Positions 8,635-16,811 of a DNA stretch of 16,975 nucleotides are shown in pieces. Numbering within the stretch: the stretch's first letter is position 1; every line of letters begins with the position of its first letter. The DNA is from Chloromonas sp. AAM2 (taxonomy: Eukaryota > Chlorophyta > Chlorophyceae > Chlamydomonadales > Chlamydomonadaceae): positions 1-16,975 of the forward strand of contig QAXH01001868.1 of assembly GCA_004335635.1 (NCBI GenBank), given 5' to 3'. Under the pieces are notes generated by a model that worked only from the letters and a program-made list of their open reading frames with translations, did not search any database and had not been told where the DNA came from. The position numbers and the translations under genes were made by a program.

Positions 8635-8936
8635 TAATCATTATTACCTGCTTATCTACCGAGTGGCCGAGAGGACGTCCCCACCAACTCACCCCCTTGA
8701 TACGTCACACAAACCACACACAAACACGGTTCGCTTTTTTAAATAAAGCAAAGGAGTTGCCGAGCAGATGCTTAGGCTTTTGCCGACTCTACACACGAGT
8801 CGAATAGTGGCCTCGTGCCGATCCATTCAATATCTTTCTAATGCGCGGTTAGAGAAACGGCAAGGACGAGCAGAGCGCACAGTGCCCGCGTGCGCTCAGG
8901 TGGCAGTTACATCAGAAAGCTGCCTCCTCACATCTA
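8635..8936 (+). promoter_or_regulatory. upstream region of gene B with TATA-like element
   Basis: TTTTAAATAAAG at 8737-8748 is a TATA-like element about 190 bp before the gene B ATG. A short upstream ORF, ATG CGC GGT TAG (8841-8852), lies in the probable leader and in the same frame as the main ATG, so the main frame is closed upstream. No other signal is clear. Confidence 0.3.
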
Positions 8937-9081
8937 ATGCGGTTGGAGGAAGGCTGGCCTCCGAGCGGCGGCCAGTCCAGAGCCCGCAGGCGATGGGCCA
9001 GATCCTGGGTGGTCCTAGCTCCTGTTGCTCTCTTCATTGCCTTCTGCCTCGTAACCTTCTTCCAAGTCGCCCGGTTGCCAG
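8937..9081 (+). CDS. gene B exon 1: N-terminal signal anchor
   Basis: This is the first ATG in a frame closed by TAG at 8850-8852. The exon encodes 48 residues: a short N-terminus with a basic cluster, then WVVLAPVALFIAFCLVTFFQV as a single hydrophobic helix. Positive residues before the helix suggest an N-in, type II orientation. The donor is G|GTGACC (phase 1). Confidence 0.7.
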
Positions 9082-10674
9082 GTGACCTAGAACTCAGACG
9101 AGCAGCCAGGTGCCCGCATGCGAGCATGTGCATGTGCGTACTCGTACATCGGGTCTCCGAAGGGCGCAGCTGCCATGCCAGCATGCTGCACAAGAGCAAC
9201 AGGCATCAGCCATGGGCCACTGCACGTGGATGGCGTGGTGGACGTGCCTAGCACATGGCGAGCCAAGGCGTGCACAGCGCATCATTAGACAAGCACACTT
9301 CACCCCAGCCGTTGCCCAGTACCCTCACACCAGATGTGCCAGGCTGCGCTTGACATGAGCCAAAGGGAAAGCCCAGGTCAGGCGATAATGGCACACCAAA
9401 GTACAACTAATGTGCATGTCCTTGCATGCAGGCGGACTGTTCAGCTTATTTTCTTGCCACTGCCCAAAATGCCCACCACAAAGCACAGCCAGCAGCATAC
9501 ATTTGCCACAAGCAGCCTTAGACGAAGCCCTTACGCCACCAGTCAGACTCAACCCAACCCCTCCACCACCAACACTGCATCAAATCATAAGCAGTGCATC
9601 GCCATCCTCGCCACCAACGGTCGTAAGCAGCTCACCACCCCAGCCACCAACCGTCCAGAGACCACCATTGCCGCCGGTGGGTGCAATTGCCAGGGAGGGC
9701 AGGATTTCAGTTTCCAGAATTGCAGTTTCCAGGATTGCACCGTCCTGGTATCATGCCTGGTAGTTGTCTGGAATTCTGTAACTTTTGTGGAACATTCCCG
9801 TTAGTTCCCTGTGGTTCTGTCATTTTTTATTTTCACGTCTGGAGCAACCTGTATGCATGGCACAGGCGCTGAAGAACGAAGGAGAAATTGAAATCAGAAG
9901 AAAAACTGCAGAAAAAAAAGGCTGAAGAACAGCACTACTCTGATGGGGCAATGGCGCAGAAAGCTTGCAAGCAGGGCCGTTTCACTTCCCAGCTTATGGA
10001 GCCATGTATGTTTCTATACAGATATATAATAGTGCTGAGTAGGTGGTGTTATGCATAATGCGACCAAAGGTATACTGGTGGAATGCTTTGTGCCTGAGGC
10101 AACCGTGCTGTCGACCGTCCTGTCGACAGGAGCCCAGCTTCCGACATTCTATGCACACTGAATGCATCCGGAGCGACAGACTTGAATGCATCACACCCCC
10201 GGCAGCAACCACAATGACTGACTCAAAACTATCACACGTCACTGGCAATCACCTGGTTATCAGCATCACTACATGACGTGTGCATGAAGACTGGGTTGTG
10301 AGCAGCCCATCCATACCTGCTGTCCAGGTCGGATTGGGCAACTTTACCATCAGTGCTAGTTCAGGCAAGAGGACCCGTACACACATGCTCAATGCAACAA
10401 GTGGTCGAATTTGAACAATTTCGCATTTGATTTCATTTTCTGCTTATCAGTGTCTCAGTACGGTACCTATAGCCGAATATGCCTTGTATGTGCCAATGTA
10501 CGTGCCAGTGCATGGACCAGCGTGCATTGCATGTGCTGCCCACCCGTCATCATTATACGGCATTTGCAGAAGACTGGGTGGTGATTACCCCATCCAGAAG
10601 GAGGCACACATACAAACTGTCAACTTTGATATTAGAAGCCATTTTCCAGAAACAAAATGATAAATGATAATGGC

Positions 10675-10733
<59 letters not shown>

Positions 10734-13700
10734 GCCACTTTTATTGGCAGTATCAATACGCATTTTTTATTCATGCAGGCCCCCCCTGGCTGGTGGACCA
10801 CCCGCCACCCCCTGATGGACCGCATCCTGACAACCACTCCGGTGTTCCCCACAGCCTCCCCCATGGTTGAGCTGACCGCAGTGGAGTGCCTCAGGAAGGC
10901 GTTCATCACAGACAGGCCACTGGACATGCGGGTGTACGGGCAGGTGCGCAAGTCAAGCACAACCAAACTGAGCGGAAATGCAGTACGTTGTGTGTTATGA
11001 AATTTCAGCACGTGTACAGGCCAGTGGGTACTAGAGTGCACGGGCAGGTAGGCATGTTAAGCTCACAATGCTAGTACGTTGTATGTCATGCAGGTGAGTG
11101 TGCACGATCTGTGCGCACGTTTTTAGCCAGGACTGTGAGCAAATCTGCCGCCAGCAAAGCCATCCAAGTGTGTTATGGAAAATGAGATATTAGCTGTAAG
11201 TTGTCATGAGCACACTACGTCACCAGCTGGCGATGGCACTTGCCATCTATCGATAGGCGATAGTACTTGCCATCTATCGAGTGCTCACACAGATCAGGCA
11301 GACAGCTTCACGCCCCATAAAATGCCCAGGACAGCGTAAAGTTACGCAAAAGCCTTTGTCTGTATTTGGGGCATGTGCGTCTTCCTGAGCTACAGAGCTT
11401 CAAATTTATAAACTCGTTTGATGTGGTGTATGTTCATATTTCCGAAGTGCCCTCGTGCGTTTTGTCTCTGGCTGGCTGCAGTGGGGCGAGGACGGCATCT
11501 TGGAAGGCATCTTCACGTGCATTGGCACCACTGATAAGCAGTACGTAGAGTTCGGCACGGAGGAAGGCAAAGAGAGGAGCACTAGATGGCTGGAAGTCGG
11601 ACATGGCTTCACAGGTGCGACCCTGTTACAAGGTGGTATCACAGACTGGCAACAGAAGAGGTCACGTGTTCTGCATATCAGTACAGCACATGACCAACTG
11701 CAACAGATGTTAGTCCATCTTCAACACATCTTACGAACAAGGGCTGAATCTCAGTGGATCGTACTACTACCAGTCTTTCTAGTGACTAGTCTTCTTACTA
11801 CTAGTCTTACTAGTGACTAGTCTTACTACTACTAGTCTTACTAGTGACTAGTCTTACTACTACTAGTCTTACTAGTGACTACTCAGCAAGGTCACTCTGC
11901 CACGTACAACACCCCGTGCTGAGTCGTCTGCAAAGAATGTACCCCAAGGACGGTATAGCGCATGACCAGGGATGAATTGTCACGACGTTGTTGTGATAAA
12001 CTGCGGTGATGGCCACATCACATTCGTTGCCACTCAGGAGTTCTTAAGCACCACTCGTCTCCTTGCGCAGGTCTACTCATGGATGGTGGCTATGAGAACC
12101 CTGAAATCAATCTGCGAAAAGAAATGATTTTCGCAGAAACCATCTCAGACGTGCTACACAAAAATAAGGTGAGTGACTTCTGATCCAAGCAATGAAACAA
12201 CGCCAGAACTCATCAACCTGCCATTAGTGCCTTGCTCAGAACACACAGGTTCAGGTGGCTAGGCCACATGGGACGCATGCCTGACACTTCCAGCGTCAAA
12301 CGTTTGCTTTTTGCAACTGTTCTAGCCCCAGAGGGCCAGCAGGCTGTAGCAAGGAGAGGCAGGGGTGCCCCACTCTCGACTTGGAACCGTGTTGCCAGTG
12401 ATGACATTCGTACTTTGCACCCTACTACCAGTGACCTTTCTTGGCTTACCGATTGTCAGGCGCGTAATTCTTGGAGAGATATTGTGTCTAGCTGCAGTAC
12501 CGTGGGTTGAACCATGAAAAGCCATGTAATGATGAAAATGATGATGAATCAAACAACCAATACCATCAAATGATTGCTACAATCATTCCTAGTTTACAAG
12601 TTCTGGGCACATTGCTTTCGGCACAGCTGGTTGAATGTAGTGTGCATGTTCAAGTGTTTTACTTCTATGTCGTTCCGCAATCTGTATCGTCCCGCAAGTG
12701 GAATAGAATATGGGCCTAAACATTAACCACGCATCTGAGCAGAAAGCAAGTCTCGCTTGGCCATGACTTGAACCAGGAAATTTGTCCATCTCCACCAAAC
12801 AACACGCAAATTGTCTACGGGGTTCATGATAGCACGCATCCACGCATCAGCTTGCTGTGGCCAGGGATCAGCGTGAGTCATGAGTGTAGTGCCCGTGTGC
12901 TGCCTGTGCCGGCTCTAGGCAAACTTCCCCACCACGGACCACATGACTATTGACATCGACATGAACACGTGGGACGTGACCCTGGCAGTGATGAGAGGCG
13001 GGTGGAGGCCCAGGTAGGGAGGAAGCTGCACGAACGTAGACAAGCCCAGGAAGGAGTGTGCGCACTTATCAGTGGCAGTCAGGGTTGTCCCGGGCATAGC
13101 TTGCTAGCGCGTCAGAACCTGGCCGGCCCCAGAAACAAGTGTGCAGGAATCAGCTGTAGCCAGCCTTGGCCCGGGCATAGCTTGCTAGCGCGTCAGAACC
13201 TGGCCGGCCCCAGAAACAAGTGTGCAGGAATCAGCTGTAGCCAGCCTTGGCCCGGGCATAGCTTGCTAGCGCGTCAGAACCTGGCCTGCCGCAGAAACAA
13301 GTGTGCAGGAATCAGCTGTAGCCAGCCTTGGCCCAGGCATAGCTTGCTAGCGCCTCAGAACCTGGCCGGCCCTAGAAACAACCATGCAGGAATCAGATGT
13401 AGCCAGCCTTGGCCCGGGCATAGCTTGCTAGCGTTTGCCCTTGGTACGTGTGGACACTGTGATCTCTCTCTCTCTCTCTCTCCCCCCTCTCTCTCTGATG
13501 ATCATACCAAATCCTGGTTACGTTGCATGGTCGTTACCCAAAGCCGTCCGTTTCCATGCTCAAGCATCATTAGAACGAGCAAGGTAGGTAGGTAGGTACC
13601 GCAAGTGTCTCACATACACCTGCTCCTACAGATAATATGATTGTTACTTATTTTGCACGTGGACTTGCTCATATAACATGCATATGACCCTCACACGCAG

Positions 13701-16700
13701 GTCACTAATGGTTGAGTTCAACCGCAACTTCCTGCCCCACCAGTCATACGCTGTGGAGTACATCAAGGAACGAATGTGGAAGGTGAGGGGTGCCTAGATA
13801 CGTCACAATACTCACAACATGAAACCTGCTCGTATCCCATCAGTGTAGTTGCGAGTCCTCAAATGAACAAAAGGTGTGTCCGGCTGTGCCCTGGTTGGAC
13901 TAGTGGTCCTCCTGATCTGAAAGTCACGTGGCTGCTTTCAGGACGAAGACTGCTACTTTGGCGCTTCGCCCCTGGCATTTCAACGCATGCTCAGTAAGTG
14001 CGGCATTTTTCAACGTGCCAAGATTCTTCTGCCTGATGTGTCCAGCTGGATGGTGTGCAAGTTATCATGCCTTGCTCCCCACTCTTCCCTTGTCCGCCCA
14101 CTCCTGCCTCTTTTCCTCTTGCTACTTGCTCATTTCCATGCATGGCTACAATCTCGCACATGCCCCCACAATCTGACCTGCTGTTCCCGTCCATATCAAG
14201 AGGTGCCAACTCCGCAATCACAGCAGGCTGAAACACATGTTGAATTATGGTTGCCAAGCATGACCACCACACAACATGTCGGGGCAAAAGTTACCTTTCC
14301 CTCGGAGCGAACAGGTGACCTGCATGAGCCATAAGAAGGGAGGGCAGCCAGTCCAACATGCATGCGAAGGACCTTCCACAATAGCAAAGTCCACTGGGGC
14401 AAAGAGGACGCGTTACCGGCTGCAACTCGCCCTATGTAGTGATAGACGCTAGTTCCTCTTGCAAGCTGTGACATCATGGGAACATGTGACATCGTGGGAA
14501 CATGTGACATCCTGGAAACATGTGACATCATGGAAACATGTGACATCATTTATCATCATCATCATTACATGGCTTTTCATGGTTCAACCCTCGGTACTGC
14601 AGCTAGACACAATCTCTCTCCAAAAATTACGCGTCTGACAATCGTTAAGCCAAGAAAGGACACCATTAAGGCATGGGTCAGATCTAATAGTTGCACCACT
14701 GCCACACCTGCTCAAGTCAGTGACCTGCTTAGTCACATCCAGTGACCGGCATGAGTCACATCCAGTGACCTGCTGAGTCACGACCGTTTCCTGCCACATG
14801 TGCTCTCCTGTGCGCAGCTCAGTTTGACTACCAGATAGTAGCAGTGGATCAGTACGGAGTCAACCTATTCTTGTGAGTAGCAACTCATGTATAGTCGCTG
14901 CACAGTACGTTGCTGTACGCACTGCTCAGTACACTGTCGAGGTAGCGCCTTCAAAACCCTTCGTCTGCGCAAATTGGAGTAGTAGGCGCTTGTGCAGGGA
15001 TGCTCTCACGTGCCATGCTAGTAGCTTTCCCCTGGCGCACCATCACGGTTGACATTCGTCCACTGTGCAGTGTGCACAAGTCAGCCCTCGGGTGGCCGGC
15101 AGTAGAGGTGCATGCAGACACAGAGCCCAAGGTGAGCGCGCACTTGCTTGTCACCTCTTGATGTCAGATGACAAAACTTCAGTGGCACCTGACAAACATG
15201 AACAGTTCCTCCCTGACACATTTCGGGGATTTGAGGGCGCAGCCCCCGGCCGGTTTTATGTGAGGCTTCAATACTCAGGCTTCTGTAAGACTTGAAGCTC
15301 TGGAATGAACTTTCCTGGTTTGAAGTCAGGAACACTCAGTGCTCGAAGCCTTGGCCTGGAACACTCGGTGCTCAAAGCCTTGGCCTGGAACACTCGGTGC
15401 TCGAAGCCTTGGCCTGGAACACTCGGTGCTTGAAGCCTTGGCCTGGAACACTCGGTGCTTGAAGCCTTGGCCTGGAACACTCAGTGCTTGAAGCCTTGGC
15501 CTGGAACACTTGGTGCTTGAAGCCTCTGCCTACAAGTTTACAACCTGTGGCCTCGGTATTTTCACTGCTGCACAGTGCACCATACACAGTGCACAAGAAC
15601 GAATGCCTGTTATACTGGATGAGTGGCTGACAGGCTCGCTCGCGCCCGACACTTGCTGCATTACCACGCAAGTGACTGACAAGCCTGCATGTGCCTTGTA
15701 CTTGCTGCAGTTCCATCCCTTACAACAAGTGTGGCTGCACCTGCATAAGGGGTGTGCGGAGCGCATCTGGGTTGAAATACCAGAAAACGTGAACTTCACA
15801 ACATGGGACCCCAAAACAGGCCGGAAGGCCTTGCTACACCAGCAGTGAGTGCAAACAACGGGAAGTGCTGACACAGTGGTTTCTAACAGGGGGTTGTGGT
15901 CACATCTGCATGTCACTCTGACAATCCACCAGGTAGAGATTTTGACGACGTTGTCCATGCCCTCCGCTCCAACATGCATTGCATTGCTCACTAACATGCA
16001 TTGCACACCAACATGCATTGCACACTAACATGCATTGCACACTAACATGCATTGCACACTAACATGCATTGCACACCAACATGCATTGCACACTAACATG
16101 CATTGCACACCAACATGCATTGCACACCAACATGCATTGCACACCAACATGCATTGCACACTAACATGCATTGCACACTAACATGCATTGCACACTAACA
16201 TGCATTGCACACTGACAGTTGCTCCACACGTCAGTCTGGCTTGCTGTCAGTGCCAATGAATTGAAGAAGCAAACCCCTCACCTCTCATGTGGTTGCAGTG
16301 ACCGGCCTGATCAGTTACGAATTCTGTACGAAGCAGCTCCAGGGGACACGGCACAGGCAAACATCGCCTTTGCAAGGTACGTAGCCACAAGTGAGGAGAC
16401 ATGTTGTTACACAGCCTTCAGCTCGAGGAGGACTTCTCTGTGGGGGATTAACGGCAAAAAGGACAGCAACATTTGGTGGTCACGACCGAGGCTCAAATGC
16501 ACACACCACTGATCCTGGGGTTGAAAACTCACAACCACGTCTGCCGGTCATAGTTTTGTACAGCACAGGTGTAGGTACTGTTGCATGGCAGTCAGGTGTC
16601 TTACGGCGCATTCAAAGGGCAATACCCAAATGGGCTTCTCTGTCGGCTGTCGCCATGCCCTCAACTGCATGGCTGACATGGCTGGGCAATGGATTCATAG

Positions 16701-16811
16701 GCGTCTCACTGACAACTTGGTCATGCAGGTACAACGATGTCAAGTACACAAAGCACTGGAGAAATGTGCTGCTGCCTGTCGGCGACATGCTCACCAAGTC
16801 GTGGAATGCAG
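8937..16811 (+). CDS. gene B: type II membrane protein with FkbM-like methyltransferase domain (13 exons, 3' partial)
   Basis: Exons: 8937-9081, 9432-9676, 10779-10943, 11482-11614, 12071-12168, 12919-13013, 13701-13782, 13942-13993, 14818-14872, 15071-15131, 15711-15844, 16299-16376 and 16729-16811. All use GT-AG sites and all phases match, giving 475 codons. Residues 1-23 are short, with a basic RARRRWAR cluster. Residues 24-44 are one membrane helix. About 49-135 are a Pro/Ser stem. The catalytic-type domain spans roughly 183-375: QWGEDGI at the start, YVEFGTEEG (206-214) as the likely SAM-binding loop, GLLMDGGYENPEINL (230-244), MTIDIDMNTW (271-280), LMVEFNRNF (296-304), CYFGAS, and GVNLFFV (352-358). 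These follow the order of FkbM/Methyltransf_21-like proteins. Residues 378-475 are an unassigned extension continuing past the window. The topology predicts a Golgi-lumen enzyme; glycan O-methylation is an inference. Confidence 0.8.
9432..9676 (+). CDS. gene B exon 2: Pro/Ser-rich stem
   Basis: The acceptor CTTGCATGCAG ends at 9431. The exon completes a Gly codon and reads GLFSLFSCHCPKCPPQ, then runs of P, S, T and V, ending PTVQRPPLPP. The donor CCG|GTGGGT is phase 0. Low-complexity, Pro-rich spacers of this kind are typical stems of Golgi enzymes. The frame stays open about 90 bp past the donor, so the exact 3' edge is less certain than the 5' edge. Confidence 0.6.
9677..10778 (+). other. 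gene B intron 2, about 1.1 kb
   Basis: It contains an A-rich stretch (9875-9935), a repeated GTCGACCGTCCTGTCGACAG motif at 10111-10130, and a (GAT)19 microsatellite. A plus-strand frame (10479-10667) ends right before the microsatellite with an arginine-rich stretch; it might be another retroelement 3' end, but no family is recognised. Confidence 0.45.
10675..10731. repeat. (GAT)19 microsatellite
   Basis: Nineteen perfect GAT (ATG) triplets, preceded by AAAATGATAAATGATAATGGC, which resembles a degraded ATG-rich tail. It lies about 45 bp before the acceptor of exon 3. Confidence 0.95.
10779..10943 (+). CDS. gene B exon 3: region leading into the methyltransferase domain
   Basis: The acceptor TTTTTTATTCATGCAG ends at 10778. 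It encodes 55 codons, phase 0 at both ends, including HPLMDRILTTTPVFPT and ending RPLDMRVYGQ. I chose the donor CAG|GTGCGC (10944) because it puts Gln directly before WGEDGI, matching the family's usual S-Q-x-G-E-D-G block. A later donor (GCA|GTACGT, 10983) keeps the same phase and would add 13 residues. Confidence 0.7.
11482..11614 (+). CDS. gene B exon 4: SAM-binding motif
   Basis: It encodes WGEDGILEGIFTCIGTTDKQ and then YVEFGTEEGKE. In FkbM-like methyltransferases this is the first strand and glycine-rich loop that binds S-adenosylmethionine, with the acidic Glu-Phe-Gly core present. The family usually has Cys-Asn after this loop, where RST stands here. The exon ends in phase 1 at ACAG|GTGCGA. 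Confidence 0.85.
11782..11880. repeat. 31-bp minisatellite, 3 copies, rich in ACTAGT
   Basis: GTGACTAGT starts at 11782, 11813 and 11844, and a partial copy at 11875, so the period is exactly 31 bp. Each unit contains two or three ACTAGT palindromes. It lies in intron 4 of gene B. Confidence 0.9.
12071..12168 (+). CDS. gene B exon 5
   Basis: The acceptor CCTTGCGCAG ends at 12070. The exon completes Gly and reads GLLMDGGYENPEINLRKEMI, then FAETISDVLHKNK. The 'GW.GLLMDGG.ENPEINL..E.I.AENI' pattern follows the SAM loop in FkbM-like proteins and probably contains the acidic residue that contacts the ribose. The donor is AAG|GTGAGT, phase 0. Confidence 0.85.
12195..12552 (+). pseudogene. LINE (non-LTR retrotransposon) 3' end, 5'-truncated, sense orientation
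   Basis: From about 12195 the frame reads ARTHQPAISALLRTHRFRWL, then GHMGRMPD. This is the well-known R-x-R-W-L-G-H-x-x-R-M block near the C-terminus of many LINE reverse-transcriptase proteins. It continues to WLTDCQARNSWRDIVSSCS and TGA at 12508-12510. Only about 17 nt separate the stop from an ATG-rich tail. The reverse transcriptase itself is absent. An in-frame TGA lies just upstream of about 12195, which fits 5' truncation on insertion. The element sits in intron 5 of gene B, only about 25 bp after the donor. Confidence 0.75.
12919..13013 (+). CDS. gene B exon 6: IDIDMNTW motif
   Basis: The acceptor GCTCTAG ends at 12918 (a weaker TAG site). It encodes ANFPTTDHMTIDIDMNTWDV and then TLAVMRGGWRP. 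The I-D-I-D block corresponds to the conserved 'LSIDIDGNDYW' segment of the family, with Met-Asn-Thr in place of Gly-Asn-Asp. The donor is CCCAG|GTAGGG, phase 2. If the intron were retained, the next codons would be AGG TAG, an immediate stop. Confidence 0.8.
13092..13434. repeat. 81-bp minisatellite, 4 full copies plus a partial
   Basis: GGGCATAGCTTGCTAGCG recurs at 13092, 13173, 13254, 13335 (as AGGCAT) and 13416, exactly 81 bp apart, with few mismatches. Because 81 is a multiple of three, one frame stays open through all copies (12969-13595), giving a 27-residue repeat. It lies in intron 6 of gene B, and that frame is not the exon frame, so it is not considered coding. Confidence 0.95.
13462..13498. 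repeat. (CT)n microsatellite
   Basis: About 18 CT-type dinucleotides with a CCCCCC interruption, in intron 6 of gene B. Confidence 0.9.
13701..13782 (+). CDS. gene B exon 7: PRSLMVEFNRNF segment
   Basis: The acceptor CACACGCAG ends at 13700. Joined to exon 6 it reads RPRSLMVEFNRNFLPHQSYA, then VEYIKERMWK. The 'PR..V.E.N..F.P' strand-turn is a hallmark following the ID.D block in these proteins. The donor is AAG|GTGAGG, phase 0. Confidence 0.85.
13942..13993 (+). CDS. gene B exon 8 (52-bp micro-exon)
   Basis: It encodes DEDCYFGASPLAFQRML, ending in phase 1 at CTCA|GTAAGT, a near-consensus donor. The Y-F-G-A-S followed by an amphipathic helix is conserved in the family (roughly 'DYFGAS..AL..L'). 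Confidence 0.85.
14467..14550. repeat. 18-bp minisatellite, 4 copies plus partial
   Basis: TGTGACATC units start at 14467, 14485, 14503 and 14521, with a partial at 14539. The array abuts the ATG-rich tail of the antisense LINE fragment, suggesting that it grew from, or served as, the insertion site. It lies in intron 8 of gene B. Confidence 0.9.
14551..14690 (-). pseudogene. LINE 3' end, second copy, antisense orientation
   Basis: On the minus strand it reads LSWLNDCQTRNFWREIVSSC, then STEG and TGA, followed by ACCATGAAAAGCCATGTA and an (ATG)n tail. It is nearly identical to the plus-strand copy at 12195-12552 over about 106 bp (roughly five differences by eye). Upstream similarity fades after about 30 more codons. 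It is strongly 5'-truncated and lies in intron 8 of gene B. Confidence 0.8.
14718..14785. repeat. 22/23-bp tandem repeat, 3 copies
   Basis: CAGTGACC starts at 14718, 14740 and 14763, each followed by a variant of GAGTCACATC. It lies at the 5' edge of the antisense LINE fragment. Confidence 0.85.
14818..14872 (+). CDS. gene B exon 9
   Basis: The acceptor CCTGTGCGCAG ends at 14817. With the one-base carry it reads TQFDYQIVAVDQYGVNLF. 'YQLV..D..GVNLFFV' is the last conserved strand pair of FkbM-like domains. The donor is TT|GTGAGT, phase 2. Confidence 0.85.
15071..15131 (+). CDS. gene B exon 10
   Basis: The acceptor CACTGTGCAG ends at 15070. It completes Phe, so the junction reads GVNLFFVHKSALGWPAVEVH, then ADTEPK. 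This is the end of the recognisable methyltransferase domain. The donor is AAG|GTGAGC, phase 0. Confidence 0.8.
15331..15533. repeat. 29-bp minisatellite, 7 copies
   Basis: AACACTC starts at 15331, 15360, 15389, 15418, 15447, 15476 and 15505, exactly 29 bp apart (7 x 29 = 203 bp). It lies in intron 10 of gene B. Minus-strand open frames across it are repeat artefacts. Confidence 0.95.
15711..15844 (+). CDS. gene B exon 11: start of the C-terminal extension
   Basis: The acceptor ACTTGCTGCAG ends at 15710. It encodes FHPLQQVWLHLHKGCAERIW, then VEIPENVNFTTWDPKTGRK and ALLHQ. The donor CA|GTGAGT is phase 2. The peptide is clearly protein-like (alternating aromatic and charged residues), but I do not recognise a domain. 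Confidence 0.75.
15993..16213. repeat. 17-bp minisatellite, 13 copies
   Basis: AACATGCATTGCACACT/C repeats 13 times without length change (13 x 17 = 221 bp); a 22-bp variant at 15971 precedes it. Every unit carries the palindrome ATGCAT. It lies in intron 11 of gene B. Confidence 0.95.
16299..16376 (+). CDS. gene B exon 12
   Basis: The acceptor TGTGGTTGCAG ends at 16298. It completes His and reads HDRPDQLRILYEAAPGDTAQ, then ANIAFA, ending in phase 2 at GCAAG|GTACGT. No known domain is recognised; phase agreement with both neighbours supports it. Confidence 0.7.
16729..16811 (+). CDS. gene B exon 13 (gene continues past window)
   Basis: The acceptor GTCATGCAG ends at 16728. Joined to exon 12 it reads RYNDVKYTKHWRNVLLPVGD, then MLTKSWNA, ending in phase 1 at GCAG|GTGAGC. 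The gene therefore continues downstream of 16975. The segment is not recognised. Confidence 0.7.

Noticed and set aside
8655..8700. tRNA-like GAGTGGCCGAGAGG resembling a Leu/Ser tRNA A box
   Set aside because: No acceptor stem, anticodon loop or T-arm B box can be placed around it. At most it is a remnant of a tRNA-derived SINE.
10944..10982. Longer exon 3 ending at GCA|GTACGT
   Set aside because: The phase is also compatible, but it would put Ala rather than Gln before WGEDGI, which disagrees with the family's usual Q-x-G-E-D-G block.
12969..13595. 208-residue plus-strand open frame with 27-residue repeats
   Set aside because: It comes from the 81-bp minisatellite, lies in intron 6 and is out of frame with exon 6, which is supported by family motifs.
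15372..15716. Minus-strand frame with repeated VFQAKA.S.ECSRPRL
   Set aside because: It is a translation of the 29-bp minisatellite in a gene B intron.
15331..16213. CRISPR-like arrays
   Set aside because: The repeats are head-to-tail without unique spacers and lie in introns of a eukaryotic gene.
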